Assembly: GCA_035493475.1 (NCBI GenBank)
Contig: DATJIF010000175.1
Span: forward strand, 62,001-126,000
Length of the DNA: 64,000 nt
Direction: 5' to 3'
DNA from: Actinospica sp035493475
Lineage (GTDB): Bacteria; Actinomycetota; Actinomycetes; Streptomycetales; Catenulisporaceae
This document shows, piece after piece, positions 23,798-33,527 of this stretch (within the stretch, counting starts at the first letter, position 1; each line of letters starts with the position of its first letter). The position numbers and the translations under genes are program-made. The notes beneath the pieces were generated by a model. It made no database searches, was not told where the DNA came from, and saw only the letters and a program-made list of their open reading frames with translations.

Positions 23798-26218
23798 TCA
23801 GCTCTCGAAGCGCACCACCGGCTGGAACACGCGGTTGAAGCCGACTTCGCGGCGCGGGCCGGTCAGGCGGGCGGCGAGGCGTGCGCGGATGTCGCGGCTG
23901 GAGGCGCCGATCCACAGTTCCACGTCGCCGGGTTCGACGATGCGCCGACCTGCCCTGCCGGTGTACGAGGTCGCGTCGGCGGATACGTCGATGAGCACCG
24001 TGCGGGTCTGGCCGGGTTCGATATCGACTCGGGGCGCGGCGATCAGTTGCTGCACGGGGCGCGCCACCTCGGCGTACGGGTCGTGCAGGTAGACCTGGAC
24101 GACCTCGCTGGTGGTGGACGCGCCGTCGTTGCGCAGGGTGACCGCGAGGCGCAGGGTGCCGTCGGTCGGCCAGGTCTCGCCCGCGGGGAGCGTGATGTCC
24201 GTCCACACGGCCGGGTTGTAGGACAGGCCGTGGCCGAAGGGGTACAGCGGCGTCGGGTCGACCGTGCTCACGTCGCTGCGCAGCCCCAGCGTGGCGGTCA
24301 GATACGTCGAGGGCTGATTCGCGCCCTCCGCCGGGAAGCCGATCGGCAGCCTGCCGGACGGGTCGGTGCGTCCGGAGAGCACGTCCGCGATCGCGTTGGC
24401 GCCCTCCTCTCCCGGCAGGAAGCCGCAGACCACGGCCGCGAGCCGGTCGGCGTAGCGGGACAGCTCGTAGGGGCGGCCCACCAGCAGCACCAGGACCACC
24501 GGGGTCCCGGTCTCCAGCAGCGCGTCGAGCAGTTCGCCCTGCCGCCCGGGCAGCCGCAGGTCGGAGCTGTCGCAGCCCTCGCCGGAGGTCCCGTTGCCGA
24601 ACAGGCCGGAGACGTCGCCGAGCACCGCGACGCAGACCTCTGCCGTGCGCGCCGCAGCGACCGCCTCGGCGATCTGCCGGTCGCCCAGTTCGCGCAGCGC
24701 CTCACCGTCCACGACGTCGTGCGCCGCGCCGCCCTCGGCCGCCGCGCGCTCGGCCCGCAGCCGCACGGAGCTCTCGGTGTCCGGCACCGGGCAGCCCTGC
24801 GCGTAGTCGACGCGGTATCCGGCCGGGTCGGCCCGCAGCGCTTCGAGGACCGTGCGCGCCTCGATGCCGAGCGGGACGTCCGGGTGGTGCACGCCGATGT
24901 GGCGCGGGAAGGAGTAGCAGCCGAACGCGGCGTCCGCGACGTCGGCCCGCGGACCGACGACCGCCACGTGCGCGCCCGGGGCCAGCGGCAGCGCGCCGTT
25001 CTCGTTGCGCAGCAGCACGATCGCGCGCCGGGCCAGCCGTCCGGCCAGTGCCCGGGACTCGTCGTCGTCGAGCCGCTGGTCCGCCTCGGTGAGGATCGGG
25101 GGCTCGGGCGACCAGTCCGCGTCGAGCAGTCCGAGTTCGCACTTCTGCAGCAGCACGCGCTCCAGCGCCCGGTCCACCAGCGCCGTGTCCGCCTCGCCCG
25201 ACTTCAGCGCGGCGAGCAGCGGCGCGGCGAAGCAGTCCGGCGTCGGCAGTTCGACGTCGATGCCCGCGGAAAGGGCCTGCACGGCGGCCTGCCCCTTCGT
25301 GCCCGCGGTGCGGTGCAGTCGGTGCAGGAAGGCGACCGAGAAGTAGTCCGACACGACCGTCCCGGTGAAGCCGTACGTCCCGCGCAGCAGATCGGTCAGC
25401 AGCGCCGGGTCGGCGGCCACCGGCAGCCCGTCGTTGTCGGAGTACGAGTTCATCACCGACCGCGCTCCGGCGTGCAGCGCCATCTCGAAAGGGGGCAGGA
25501 TCACGTCCGCCAGTTCGCGCGGGCCGATCGACACCGGGGCGAGGTTGCGGCCCGCGCGCGAGGCGCTGTAGCCGGCGAAGTGCTTCAGGGTGGCGATCAC
25601 GCCGGTGGACTCCATGCCCCGGACGTACGCCGCGCCGAGGGTGCCGACCAGGTACGGGTCCTCCGCGATGGTCTCCTCGACCCGGCCCCAGCGCAGATCG
25701 CGGGCCACGTCCAGCACCGGGGCCAGGCCCTGGTGCACGCCGAGCCGTCGCAGGGTCCTGCCGATCCGCTCGCCGACCGCGCGCACCAGCTCCGGGTCGA
25801 AGCTCGCGCCCCAGCACAGCGGGGCCGGGTAGACGGTGGCCTGCCAGGCGCCGAGGCCGGTCAGGCACTCCTCGTGGATCAGGGCCGGGATGCCGGCGCC
25901 GGCCGCGGCGAGCTCGCGCTGCGTGTTGGCCACCGCGCGCGCCCCGGCGACCGGGTCCACCGGCGCGGTGCCGAAGGGGCGGGTGAGCTGGCCGACGCCG
26001 TCGCGCAGCACGTCCGACCAGTCGGCGGGCGGCAGCTCCGCGGAGTGCTGGAACGGCGCCACCTGCCCCGAGGTCGCGTCGGCGCCGACCCAGGCCCCGT
26101 ACAGCTGCGCGACCTTCTGCGGCGCCGTCATGCGCGCCATGAGGTCTGCGACCCGGTCGGCGGCGGAGGCGGTCGGGTCGCGCCATATCTCGGCGAGGGC
26201 GGTGTTCTCTGTTGCCAT
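23798..26218 (-). CDS. Glycoside hydrolase family 3 enzyme (beta-xylosidase/beta-glucosidase)
   Basis: An 806-aa cytoplasmic GH3 enzyme with the full three-part layout: N-terminal barrel, alpha/beta domain, and C-terminal fibronectin-III-like domain (LRNDGASTTSEVVQVYLHDP). The nucleophile Asp is in TVVSDYFSVAF; KHFAGYSASRAGRN is the usual substrate loop, and YPFGHGLSY is conserved. The absence of a signal peptide and the neighbouring sugar importer and arabinofuranosidase point to intracellular breakdown of xylo-oligosaccharides. Activity on beta-glucosides cannot be excluded. Confidence 0.88.
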   Translation of the reverse strand: MATENTALAEIWRDPTASAADRVADLMARMTAPQKVAQLYGAWVGADATSGQVAPFQHSAELPPADWSDVLRDGVGQLTRPFGTAPVDPVAGARAVANTQRELAAAGAGIPALIHEECLTGLGAWQATVYPAPLCWGASFDPELVRAVGERIGRTLRRLGVHQGLAPVLDVARDLRWGRVEETIAEDPYLVGTLGAAYVRGMESTGVIATLKHFAGYSASRAGRNLAPVSIGPRELADVILPPFEMALHAGARSVMNSYSDNDGLPVAADPALLTDLLRGTYGFTGTVVSDYFSVAFLHRLHRTAGTKGQAAVQALSAGIDVELPTPDCFAAPLLAALKSGEADTALVDRALERVLLQKCELGLLDADWSPEPPILTEADQRLDDDESRALAGRLARRAIVLLRNENGALPLAPGAHVAVVGPRADVADAAFGCYSFPRHIGVHHPDVPLGIEARTVLEALRADPAGYRVDYAQGCPVPDTESSVRLRAERAAAEGGAAHDVVDGEALRELGDRQIAEAVAAARTAEVCVAVLGDVSGLFGNGTSGEGCDSSDLRLPGRQGELLDALLETGTPVVLVLLVGRPYELSRYADRLAAVVCGFLPGEEGANAIADVLSGRTDPSGRLPIGFPAEGANQPSTYLTATLGLRSDVSTVDPTPLYPFGHGLSYNPAVWTDITLPAGETWPTDGTLRLAVTLRNDGASTTSEVVQVYLHDPYAEVARPVQQLIAAPRVDIEPGQTRTVLIDVSADATSYTGRAGRRIVEPGDVELWIGASSRDIRARLAARLTGPRREVGFNRVFQPVVRFES

Positions 26219-26345
26219 GTCTTGGCCGTCCTTTACTCGGGAGGCGCAGCTTCCCGTCCATGGGTGGAGCCGGGCGCCCGAGCGATCCGGGCACCGTCGA
26301 GCAGTGCGGCGCGGCTGGGCCGCACCGTATGTCAGACTGCTGAGA

Positions 26346-27365
26346 TCAGGGCGCGGTGCGCGCGGGGGCGGTCGACCCGCGCACGACCAGCTCGGTGGCG
26401 AGGGTGAGGTGCGTGCGCTCCACGGGCTGCTCGCGGATCAGCCGGATCAGCATCTCCACCGCGCGCTCGCCCATCGTCCGGATCGGCTGGTTGACGGTGG
26501 TCAGCGGGGGATTGCACAGCGCCGACTCGGGGATGTTGTCGAAGCCGACCACGGAGAGGTCCTCGGGCACGCGCAGCCCGAGATCGAGTGCGACCTCGAT
26601 GGTCGCGATGGCCGTGACGTCGTTGGCGGCGAAGACGGCGGTCGGCCGCTGCGGACCGGTCAGCAGTTCGTGCGCCGCGAGCTTCGACATCTCGGCGTCG
26701 TATCCGCCGACCCGGACCAGTGATTCGTCGAAGGGCACGCCGGCCGTGGCGAGCGCGTCGCGGTAGCCGCGTTCGCGCAGCTTCGCGGATTCGAGGTCCG
26801 GCCGGCCGGCCAGCATCGCGATCCGCCGGTGGCCGAGGCCGAGCAGGTGCTGCGCGGCCAGCCGCGCGCCGCGCAGGCTGTCCGCGTCCACGGTCGGGAA
26901 GTCCGAGGAGCCGGTGTGCGGGTCGACCGCGACGACCGGCGCCCCGTACTGCACGTCCACGACGGTCGGGGTGACCAGGACGGCGCCGTCCACCAGGGTT
27001 CCGCTCAGGCGCGAGAGGTACCGGCGCTCCCAGCCCACGACATCGCCGGTGCGGCCGCCCGCGCTGTAGACGACCAGCTCGAAGCCGCTGCCCCGGATCG
27101 CGTCCGCCGCGCCCTTGAGCAGCTCGGTGCTGAACGGTTCCAGGTCCGCGACCAGGATGCCGATCACGTTGGTGCGGTGGTTGCGCAGGCTCTGCGCGAC
27201 CAGGCTCGCCTCGTAGCCGAGTTCGGCGATGACGGCCTGCACGCGCGCCATGGTGTCCGCGGCCACGCCGTAGCGCTGGTTGATGACCTTGGACACGGTG
27301 GCCACCGAGACGCCGGCGTGCTCGGCGACATCGCGGATGGTGACTCGGGTTCTGGGCTGCTGCAC
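26346..27365 (-). CDS. LacI-family regulator (first, for the sugar ABC operon)
   Basis: A 339-aa repressor with an N-terminal LacI helix-turn-helix (TIRDVAEHAGVSVATVSKVIN) and a periplasmic-binding-protein-like effector domain. It is divergent from the ABC importer operon with 136 bp between them and upstream of the GH3 gene on the same strand (127 bp). A 14-bp dyad in the divergent region is the probable operator. The inducer is expected to be a xylo- or arabino-oligosaccharide. Confidence 0.9.
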   Translation of the reverse strand: MQQPRTRVTIRDVAEHAGVSVATVSKVINQRYGVAADTMARVQAVIAELGYEASLVAQSLRNHRTNVIGILVADLEPFSTELLKGAADAIRGSGFELVVYSAGGRTGDVVGWERRYLSRLSGTLVDGAVLVTPTVVDVQYGAPVVAVDPHTGSSDFPTVDADSLRGARLAAQHLLGLGHRRIAMLAGRPDLESAKLRERGYRDALATAGVPFDESLVRVGGYDAEMSKLAAHELLTGPQRPTAVFAANDVTAIATIEVALDLGLRVPEDLSVVGFDNIPESALCNPPLTTVNQPIRTMGERAVEMLIRLIREQPVERTHLTLATELVVRGSTAPARTAP

Positions 27366-27388
27366 GCCGCCACACTAGCGTTAGAAAA

Positions 27389-27402
27389 CGTTATCGACAA
27401 CG
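27389..27402. promoter_or_regulatory. LacI-type operator
   Basis: CGTTATCGACAACG is a 14-bp dyad with six of seven pairs matching and a CG centre, typical of LacI-family sites. It lies 24 bp upstream of the lacI start and immediately before a TTGACA box for the ABC operon, so binding should block that promoter. Confidence 0.65.
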
Positions 27403-27403
27403 A

Positions 27404-27432
27404 TTGACAAGGCAGAAATGCGCGCGCAAACT
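27404..27432 (+). promoter_or_regulatory. Housekeeping-type promoter of the sugar ABC operon
   Basis: TTGACA at 27404-27409, a 17-bp spacer and CAAACT at 27427-27432. The -35 box is a perfect consensus; the -10 box is weak. The LacI operator ends 1 bp before it. Confidence 0.5.
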
Positions 27433-27501
27433 CATCGCCAGTCCCCGGTGCCCGCCGGAGGGCCAGATGCGACGACGACGACGGATCGGGGAGTTTCCGG
27501 G

Positions 27502-28797
27502 ATGATGAGCAAGACACGCGGTGCGGCGGCGCTCGCGCTCGGCCTAGGCCTGGCGCTCGCGGTCGGCGGCTGCGCCGGCGGCAGCAGTGGCGGCGGTGGC
27601 GGTTCGTCCAACGGCCAGGTGACCCTGACCCTGTGGCAGGTCTCGACCACCGGGCCCGGCCAGCAGTACTTCCTGGACGCCGCGAAGGCGTACCACGCGA
27701 TGCATCCGAACGTCACGATCAAGGTCCAGACGATCCAGAACGAGGACCTCGACGGCAAGCTGCAGACCGCGCTCAACTCGAACTCCGCGCCGGACATCTT
27801 CCTGCAGCGCGGCGGCGGCAAGATGCAGGCCATGATCAACGCCGGTGAGCTGCAAACCCTTGATCTGAGCAGCGCGGACAAGACGAACGTCGGCTCGGCC
27901 GCCCTGGCCAGCGTGACGGTCGGCGGCCAGGTCTACGCGATGCCGGTCGACACCCAGCCCGAGGGCATCTACTACAGCAAGACCCTGTTCCAGCAGGCCG
28001 GGATCACCGCCACGCCGACGACGATAGCCGAGCTCGAGACCGACGTCGCGAAGCTGAAGACGCTCAACGTCGCGCCGATCGCGGTCGGCGCCAAGGACGC
28101 GTGGCCCGCCGCGCACTGGTACTACAACTTCGCGCTGCGCGAGTGCAGCCAGAGTGCGATGGCGAGCGCCGCCAAGTCGCTCACGTTCACCGACCCCTGC
28201 TGGAACAAGGCGGCGAACGACCTGGCCGCGTTCCTCAAGGTCAGCCCGTTCGAGAAGGGCTTCCTGACCACCTCGTCGCAGCAGGGCGCCGGCTCCTCGG
28301 CGGGCATGCTCGCGAACCACAAGGCGGCCATGGAGCTGATGGGCAGCTGGGACCCCGGCGTGATCGCCAGCCTGACGCCGAACCAGCAGCCGCTGCCGGA
28401 TCTCGGCTGGTTCCCGTTCCCCGCAGTCGCCGGCGGCCAGGGCGACCCGAGCGCGCTGATGGGCGGCAACGACGCGTACTCGCTGTCCAAGAACGCGCCG
28501 AAGGAGGCCTTCGGGTTCCTCGAGTTCATGCTGACCAAGGACCAGCAGGAGGCCTACGCCAAGGCGCTGCAGGCGATCCCGGTCAACCAGCAGGCCCAGA
28601 GCGTCGTCACCGAGCCCTACAACATCTCGGCGCTGCAGGCGTTCAACAAGGCCTCGTACTCCATGCAGTACCTCGACACCCAGTTCGGCCAGAACGTCGG
28701 CAACGCGATGAACACCTCCGTCGTGAACCTGATGGCCGGCACCGGCTCGGCCGCCGACATCGTCTCGCAGACGATCGCCGCCGCCGCGAAGGGCTGA
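27502..28797 (+). CDS. Sugar ABC transporter substrate-binding lipoprotein
   Basis: A 431-aa family 1 solute-binding protein. The signal peptide ends in a lipobox (AVGGC) with Cys24 as lipid anchor, followed by a Gly/Ser linker and LTLWQVSTTG at the mature start. ATG 27502 is chosen for the signal peptide and an upstream GGGGAG; the frame is open further upstream. It feeds the two permeases that follow. No ATPase gene is present, so a shared MsiK-like ATPase elsewhere is expected, as is usual in actinobacteria. Confidence 0.92.
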   Translation: MMSKTRGAAALALGLGLALAVGGCAGGSSGGGGGSSNGQVTLTLWQVSTTGPGQQYFLDAAKAYHAMHPNVTIKVQTIQNEDLDGKLQTALNSNSAPDIFLQRGGGKMQAMINAGELQTLDLSSADKTNVGSAALASVTVGGQVYAMPVDTQPEGIYYSKTLFQQAGITATPTTIAELETDVAKLKTLNVAPIAVGAKDAWPAAHWYYNFALRECSQSAMASAAKSLTFTDPCWNKAANDLAAFLKVSPFEKGFLTTSSQQGAGSSAGMLANHKAAMELMGSWDPGVIASLTPNQQPLPDLGWFPFPAVAGGQGDPSALMGGNDAYSLSKNAPKEAFGFLEFMLTKDQQEAYAKALQAIPVNQQAQSVVTEPYNISALQAFNKASYSMQYLDTQFGQNVGNAMNTSVVNLMAGTGSAADIVSQTIAAAAKG

Positions 28798-28808
28798 GTA
28801 AGCACACG

Positions 28809-29831
28809 ATGAGCGACACCCTGGGTACTGACACCGCCCCCGGGCGCCAGTCGCAGGGCACGACCCGAGTCGGGGACGCGGCGCAGGCCGGGTCCCCGAC
28901 TCCGCCGCGAGCGGCCGCGCGCCGCCGCGGCCGTGCCAGGATGCGATTCGAGATCGCCCTGCTGTCCGGTCCCGCGATCCTGATGTTCACGGCCTTCGTG
29001 ATCTTCCCGGTCGCGCTCGCCGCGTACTACGGCTTCTACCGGTGGCAGGGCTACGGTCCGGCCACCGACTGGGTCGGCCTGAACAACTACCGGCTGATCT
29101 TCACCGACCCCGCGTTCCAGCAGGTGCTCAAGCACAACCTGCTGATCGCCGTGCTGTCCCTGGTCATCCAGGGCCCGCTGGCGATCGGCCTGGCGCTGCT
29201 GCTGAACCGGAAGATGCGCGGGCGCGCGGTCATCCGGGTGCTGATCTTCGTGCCCTACGTCATCTCCGAGGTCATCGTCGGCACCGGCTGGAGCCTGATG
29301 CTCCAGGTCAACGGCGCCGTCAACGACGTGCTGGCGCACCTCGGCCTCGGCTCGCTGCAGTCCGACTGGCTCGCCGACCCCAAGCTGGCCATCTGGACCC
29401 TGATGGCGATCATCTCGTGGAAGTACATCGGCTTCGCGGTGATCCTGATGCTGGCCGGCCTGCAGTCGATCCCGGACGAGGTCTTCGAGGCCGCCGCGAT
29501 CGACGGTGCCTCGTTCTGGCAGATGCAGCGCCGGATCACGCTGCCGCTGTTGGGCCCGACGATCCGGATCTGGGGATTCCTGTCGATCATCGGCTCGCTG
29601 CAGCTGTTCGACCTCGTCTACATCATCTGGGGCCAGTACATCTCGGGTACCGCGGGCACCTCGACCATGGCGATCTACATGGTCTCCCAGGGCCGCGACG
29701 CGGGCAACTACGGATACGGAAACGCCGTCGCCGTCGTGATGTTCCTGATCTCGCTGATCGTCGCGCTGATCTACCAGCGCCTCATCCTGCGCCGCGACCT
29801 GCGGGGCGCCGTGACCGAAGGAGCCTCCTGA
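28809..29831 (+). CDS. Sugar ABC transporter permease, MalF type
   Basis: A 340-aa permease with six predicted helices. The N-terminus is a long basic cytoplasmic extension (about 45 residues, AAARRRGRARMR) before the first helix. The EAA loop EVFEAAAIDGASFWQMQRRITLPLL is canonical. It lies 11 bp after the binding protein and its stop overlaps the next start (TGATG). Confidence 0.92.
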   Translation: MSDTLGTDTAPGRQSQGTTRVGDAAQAGSPTPPRAAARRRGRARMRFEIALLSGPAILMFTAFVIFPVALAAYYGFYRWQGYGPATDWVGLNNYRLIFTDPAFQQVLKHNLLIAVLSLVIQGPLAIGLALLLNRKMRGRAVIRVLIFVPYVISEVIVGTGWSLMLQVNGAVNDVLAHLGLGSLQSDWLADPKLAIWTLMAIISWKYIGFAVILMLAGLQSIPDEVFEAAAIDGASFWQMQRRITLPLLGPTIRIWGFLSIIGSLQLFDLVYIIWGQYISGTAGTSTMAIYMVSQGRDAGNYGYGNAVAVVMFLISLIVALIYQRLILRRDLRGAVTEGAS

Positions 29832-30712
29832 TGAGCGCGACGACAGCGGAGCCGTGGTCCCCGGGCGCGAGGCGCAAGGCGCGGGGCGGCGGACGGCGCA
29901 GGCGGGAGAACCCGTTCGTCTACTTCATCGCGCTGGTCTTCATCGCGGTCTGCATCGCGCCGGTGCTCTACATCGTGATCGGCGGGTTCCGGACCAACTC
30001 GCAGATCACCTCGAGCCCGGCGGGGCTGCCGCATCCCTGGGTGGTGGCGAACTACACCGGGATCCTGACCTCGGTGACGTTCTGGGGCGAGCTCGCCAAC
30101 TCCGCGGTCGTCGCGTTCGCGAGCACGCTCGGCATCGTCGTGCTCGGTCTGATGGTGAGCTTCGTGATCGCGCGTTACGACTTCAAGTTCAAGGGCGCGA
30201 TGTACTCGCTGTTCGCCGCCGGACTGATGTTCCCGCTGGTCATCGCGATCACCCCGCTGTACATCGTCATCAAGGACCTGGGCCTGGTGGACAATTTGGG
30301 CGGCGTGATCATTCCGCAGATCGGCTTCGGCCTGCCGACGACCGTCATCATCCTGGTGCCCTTCCTCCGGGCCATCCCCAAGGAGATCGAGGAGGCCGCG
30401 GCGATCGACGGCACCAGCCGGCTCGGGTTCTTCTTCCGCATGGTGGTCCCGCTCTCGCTGCCCGGCGTCGTGACCGTCGGCATCCTCGCGTTCATCGGCA
30501 GCTGGAACAACTACGTGCTGCCGCTGTACGTGCTGAACTCGCAGGCGAACTTCACCCTGCCGCTCGGCGTGCAGGCGTTCTCCTCGCAGTACTCGCAGGA
30601 CACCGCGAAGGTCCTCGCCTTCACCTCGCTCGCGATGCTGCCCGCGCTGGTCTTCTTCTCGGTCTTCCAGAAGCGGATCGTCGGCGGCCTCACCGGCGCG
30701 GTCAAGGGCTGA
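29831..30712 (+). CDS. Sugar ABC transporter permease, MalG type
   Basis: A 293-aa permease, partner of the preceding one. Six helices and a standard EAA loop (KEIEEAAAIDGTSRLGFFFRM) are present, with a short basic N-terminal extension. It is followed 5 bp later by the GH51 gene, so import and intracellular hydrolysis are in one operon. Confidence 0.92.
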   Translation: MSATTAEPWSPGARRKARGGGRRRRENPFVYFIALVFIAVCIAPVLYIVIGGFRTNSQITSSPAGLPHPWVVANYTGILTSVTFWGELANSAVVAFASTLGIVVLGLMVSFVIARYDFKFKGAMYSLFAAGLMFPLVIAITPLYIVIKDLGLVDNLGGVIIPQIGFGLPTTVIILVPFLRAIPKEIEEAAAIDGTSRLGFFFRMVVPLSLPGVVTVGILAFIGSWNNYVLPLYVLNSQANFTLPLGVQAFSSQYSQDTAKVLAFTSLAMLPALVFFSVFQKRIVGGLTGAVKG

Positions 30713-30717
30713 CAGCC

Positions 30718-32217
30718 ATGCCCCGCGCGCACGTGGTGCTCGACAGGCACGCCGTCATCGCCCCGGTCCGCCGCCGCACCTTCGGTTCCTTCGTCGAGCA
30801 CCTCGGCCGCTGCGTGTACACCGGGATCTACGAGCCGGAGCATCCGAGCGCGAACGACGAGGGCTTCCGGATGGACGTGGTCGAGCTCGTCCGGGAGCTC
30901 GGCAGCACGACGATCCGCTATCCGGGCGGCAACTTCGTCTCCGGCTTCCGCTGGGAGGACTCGGTCGGGCCGCGGGAGAACCGGCCGGTGCGCCGCGACC
31001 TGTCCTGGCACTCGCTCGAGTCGAACCAGGTCGGCCTGGACGAGTTCGCCCGGTGGCTCAAGCTCACCGGCTCCGAACTCATGCTGGCGGTCAACCTCGC
31101 GACCCGCGGCATCCTGCCCGCCCTCGATCTGCTCGAATACGCCAATCATCCGTCCGGCACCGCGCTGTCGGACCTGCGTATCGCGAACGGCACGCCCGAG
31201 CCGCACGACGTGCGCATGTGGTGCCTGGGCAACGAGATGGACGGCCCGTGGCAGACCGGCTTCATGACGGCGGAGGACTACGGCAAGATCGCCGCACGCA
31301 CGGCCGCCGCGATGAAGACGGCTGACAAGAGTCTGGAGCTGGCCGTCTGCGGCTCGTCCGGATCCGGCATGCCGACCTTCGGCGACTGGGAACGCACGGT
31401 GCTCGAACACTGCTACGACCACGTCGACTACGTGTCCTGCCACGCCTACTACCAGGAGCTCGACGGAGACCTCGGCACCTTCCTCGCCGCGCCGCTCGAC
31501 ATGGGCTTCTTCATCGACACCGTCGTCGCGACCGCCGATCACGTCGGATACAAGAAGCGCTCGAACAAGCGGATCGACATCTCCTTCGACGAGTGGAACG
31601 TCTGGTACTTGAAGGAGCATCAGGAATCCGGCGATGTGAACGAGGAGTGGCGCCACGCACCGCGCCAGCTCGAAGACGTATATACCGTGGCGGACGCCGT
31701 CGTGGTCGGCAGCCTGCTGATGACGCTCCTCAAGCGCTCCGACCGCGTCGCGTCGGCGTCCCTCGCCCAGCTCGTGAACGTGATCGCGCCGATCATGACC
31801 GAGCCCGGCGGCCCGGCCTGGCGGCAGACGACCTTCTACCCGTTCTCGATCACGAGCCGACTCGCCGCGGGCGAGGTGATCCGGCCCGCGATCGAAGCGC
31901 CCACCTATATAACGGCGCGCCACGGCGAGGTTCCCGTCATCGACGCCGTCGCCACCGCCGACGATGGCCGGGCCGCGGTCTTCCTCGTCAACCGCGACCT
32001 GACCGAGGCCGCGCAGGTCACGATCGACGTGCGCAGCCTCGCCTCCTCGCGCATCCTCGAAGCCGTCACGCTCGCCGACCCCGACGTCTATGCGGAGAAC
32101 ACGCTCGCCGATCAGCATCGTGTCACGCCGTCCGCGAACAAGACCGCGCTGCTCGCGGACGGCGTGCTCACCGTCGAGCTGCCCCCGGTTTCGTGGACGG
32201 CGATCGCGTTGGGCTGA
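30718..32217 (+). CDS. GH51 alpha-L-arabinofuranosidase
   Basis: A 499-aa cytoplasmic enzyme that removes arabinofuranosyl side chains from arabinoxylan or arabinan oligosaccharides. The acid/base is Glu173 (CLGNEMDGPWQ) and the nucleophile Glu292 (SFDEWNVWY); a C-terminal beta-sandwich follows. The N-terminus TFGSFVEHLGR is typical. Length matches the family (about 500 aa). It has no signal peptide. It ends the importer operon and converges with the GH10 gene (17-bp gap). Confidence 0.94.
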   Translation: MPRAHVVLDRHAVIAPVRRRTFGSFVEHLGRCVYTGIYEPEHPSANDEGFRMDVVELVRELGSTTIRYPGGNFVSGFRWEDSVGPRENRPVRRDLSWHSLESNQVGLDEFARWLKLTGSELMLAVNLATRGILPALDLLEYANHPSGTALSDLRIANGTPEPHDVRMWCLGNEMDGPWQTGFMTAEDYGKIAARTAAAMKTADKSLELAVCGSSGSGMPTFGDWERTVLEHCYDHVDYVSCHAYYQELDGDLGTFLAAPLDMGFFIDTVVATADHVGYKKRSNKRIDISFDEWNVWYLKEHQESGDVNEEWRHAPRQLEDVYTVADAVVVGSLLMTLLKRSDRVASASLAQLVNVIAPIMTEPGGPAWRQTTFYPFSITSRLAAGEVIRPAIEAPTYITARHGEVPVIDAVATADDGRAAVFLVNRDLTEAAQVTIDVRSLASSRILEAVTLADPDVYAENTLADQHRVTPSANKTALLADGVLTVELPPVSWTAIALG

Positions 32218-32234
32218 CCGTCCGCGCGACCGGC

Positions 32235-33410
32235 TCAGGAACCGGAGCCGCCGCGGGCGCCGCCGATCCGATGCGGGGCGCCCGCGGCCGCCAGTTGCAG
32301 ATCCCGTTGCAGGTCGAAGTACGCCGGCTTCGGGTTGAGGTTCACGTCGTAGATCGATCCGTACCCTTCTCCGGCGAAGGCACCCGGAATCCAGGAGTCG
32401 GCGTCGCAGAAACCCCAGCAGGTGAACGAGATGCATTCCGGCACCGAGAGCGCAGCCTGGAGCATCTGCGAGAACTCATACGGCTGCGCGAAGGTCGCAA
32501 GATGGTCGGTGGGCACCTGGGTCGTGGGCCCGTCGACGAACGTGCGCACGTCGGCCTCCGTGATCGCCACCCGGAGCCCGAGGTCCGCATAGCGTTGCAG
32601 GTCCGCGGCCATCTGCGTCGGGAAGCCGTACTGCGTGTCGAGGTGGCCCTGGTCGCCGACGCCGTGGATCGGCACGCCCTGCGCCAGTTGGGTGCGCAGC
32701 CACGCGTACACGGCGTCGCTCTTGGCGTTCGTGCCGTCCTCGCCCGCGATGTTGTAGTCGTTGAAGAACAGCAGCGCGTGCGGATCGGCCTCGTGCGCCC
32801 AGCGGAAGGCGTCGGAGATGATCTGCGGGCCGAGGTTCGCGATCCAGAAGTTGTTCGGATCGATGCCGGACGGGGAGGCGTCGAGGAAGAACTCGTTGGC
32901 GACGTCCCACTGCCAGATCCGGCCGCGGTAGCGCGTGACCTCCGTGAAGATGTGCTGCTTGAGCAGCGCGGCGAGCTCGGTGGCGCTGATCGTCCCGTCC
33001 TGCACGCCGGCGGTGAGCCAGGCCGGGAGCTGGTTGTGCCACAGCAGGGTGTGGCCGCGCACGAGCTGCCCGTGCCGCTCGGCGAACGCGACGAGGGTGT
33101 CGGCGTCCGACCAGTCGAACTGTCCGCGCACCGCCTCGACCGAACCCCACTTCATGGCGTTGCCCGGGGTGACCACCGAGAACTGGTCGGCGAGCACCGC
33201 GGCGTAGGACGGGGTGGTGAGGTCGGTCGGTATCACGGCCGTGCCGAAGCGCAGGCCGATGCGCGCGGCGAGGTCGCGCAGCGAGTCGGAGTCGGACGTG
33301 TCCGCGGCCGCCTTGATCCCGGCAGTGGTGGCGGCGTCGGCCGGGGCCTTGACGACGAGCGGGGCCAAGGCTCCGGCGGCGCCCAGCGCGAGAAGACTTC
33401 TTCGTCTCAT
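32235..33410 (-). CDS. Secreted GH10 endo-1,4-beta-xylanase
   Basis: A 391-aa xylanase with a Tat-like signal (MRRRSLLALG..., cleavage near ADA-AT, residue 26). The GH10 barrel shows Glu173 as acid/base (WDVANEFF) and Glu285 as nucleophile (ITEADVR), plus HTLLWHNQLP. There is no carbohydrate-binding module, unlike the neighbouring GH11 enzyme. It lies downstream of GH11 on the same strand, with a terminator-like hairpin between them, so it likely has its own promoter. Confidence 0.94.
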   Translation of the reverse strand: MRRRSLLALGAAGALAPLVVKAPADAATTAGIKAAADTSDSDSLRDLAARIGLRFGTAVIPTDLTTPSYAAVLADQFSVVTPGNAMKWGSVEAVRGQFDWSDADTLVAFAERHGQLVRGHTLLWHNQLPAWLTAGVQDGTISATELAALLKQHIFTEVTRYRGRIWQWDVANEFFLDASPSGIDPNNFWIANLGPQIISDAFRWAHEADPHALLFFNDYNIAGEDGTNAKSDAVYAWLRTQLAQGVPIHGVGDQGHLDTQYGFPTQMAADLQRYADLGLRVAITEADVRTFVDGPTTQVPTDHLATFAQPYEFSQMLQAALSVPECISFTCWGFCDADSWIPGAFAGEGYGSIYDVNLNPKPAYFDLQRDLQLAAAGAPHRIGGARGGSGS

Positions 33411-33470
33411 AGCGGGTCTGCTTGCCTCTCGAAATCGTGCGATATCAATGGGCGGATGGCATTGCGACGA

Positions 33471-33505
33471 GGCTCGGCGGAGCCGCGGAGGGGCCCCGCC
33501 GAGCC
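33471..33505 (-). terminator. Terminator-like hairpin after the GH11 gene
   Basis: A 10-bp perfect stem (33471-33480 with 33496-33505) and a 15-nt loop, 23 bp after the GH11 stop and upstream of the GH10 gene. No T-run. Confidence 0.55.
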
Positions 33506-33527
33506 GTCGCCGTATCAGGGCGGTGCG

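Noticed and set aside
23738..26407. 889-codon plus-strand frame opposite the GH3 gene
   Set aside because: Mirror frame of GH3, whose catalytic motifs are on the minus strand.
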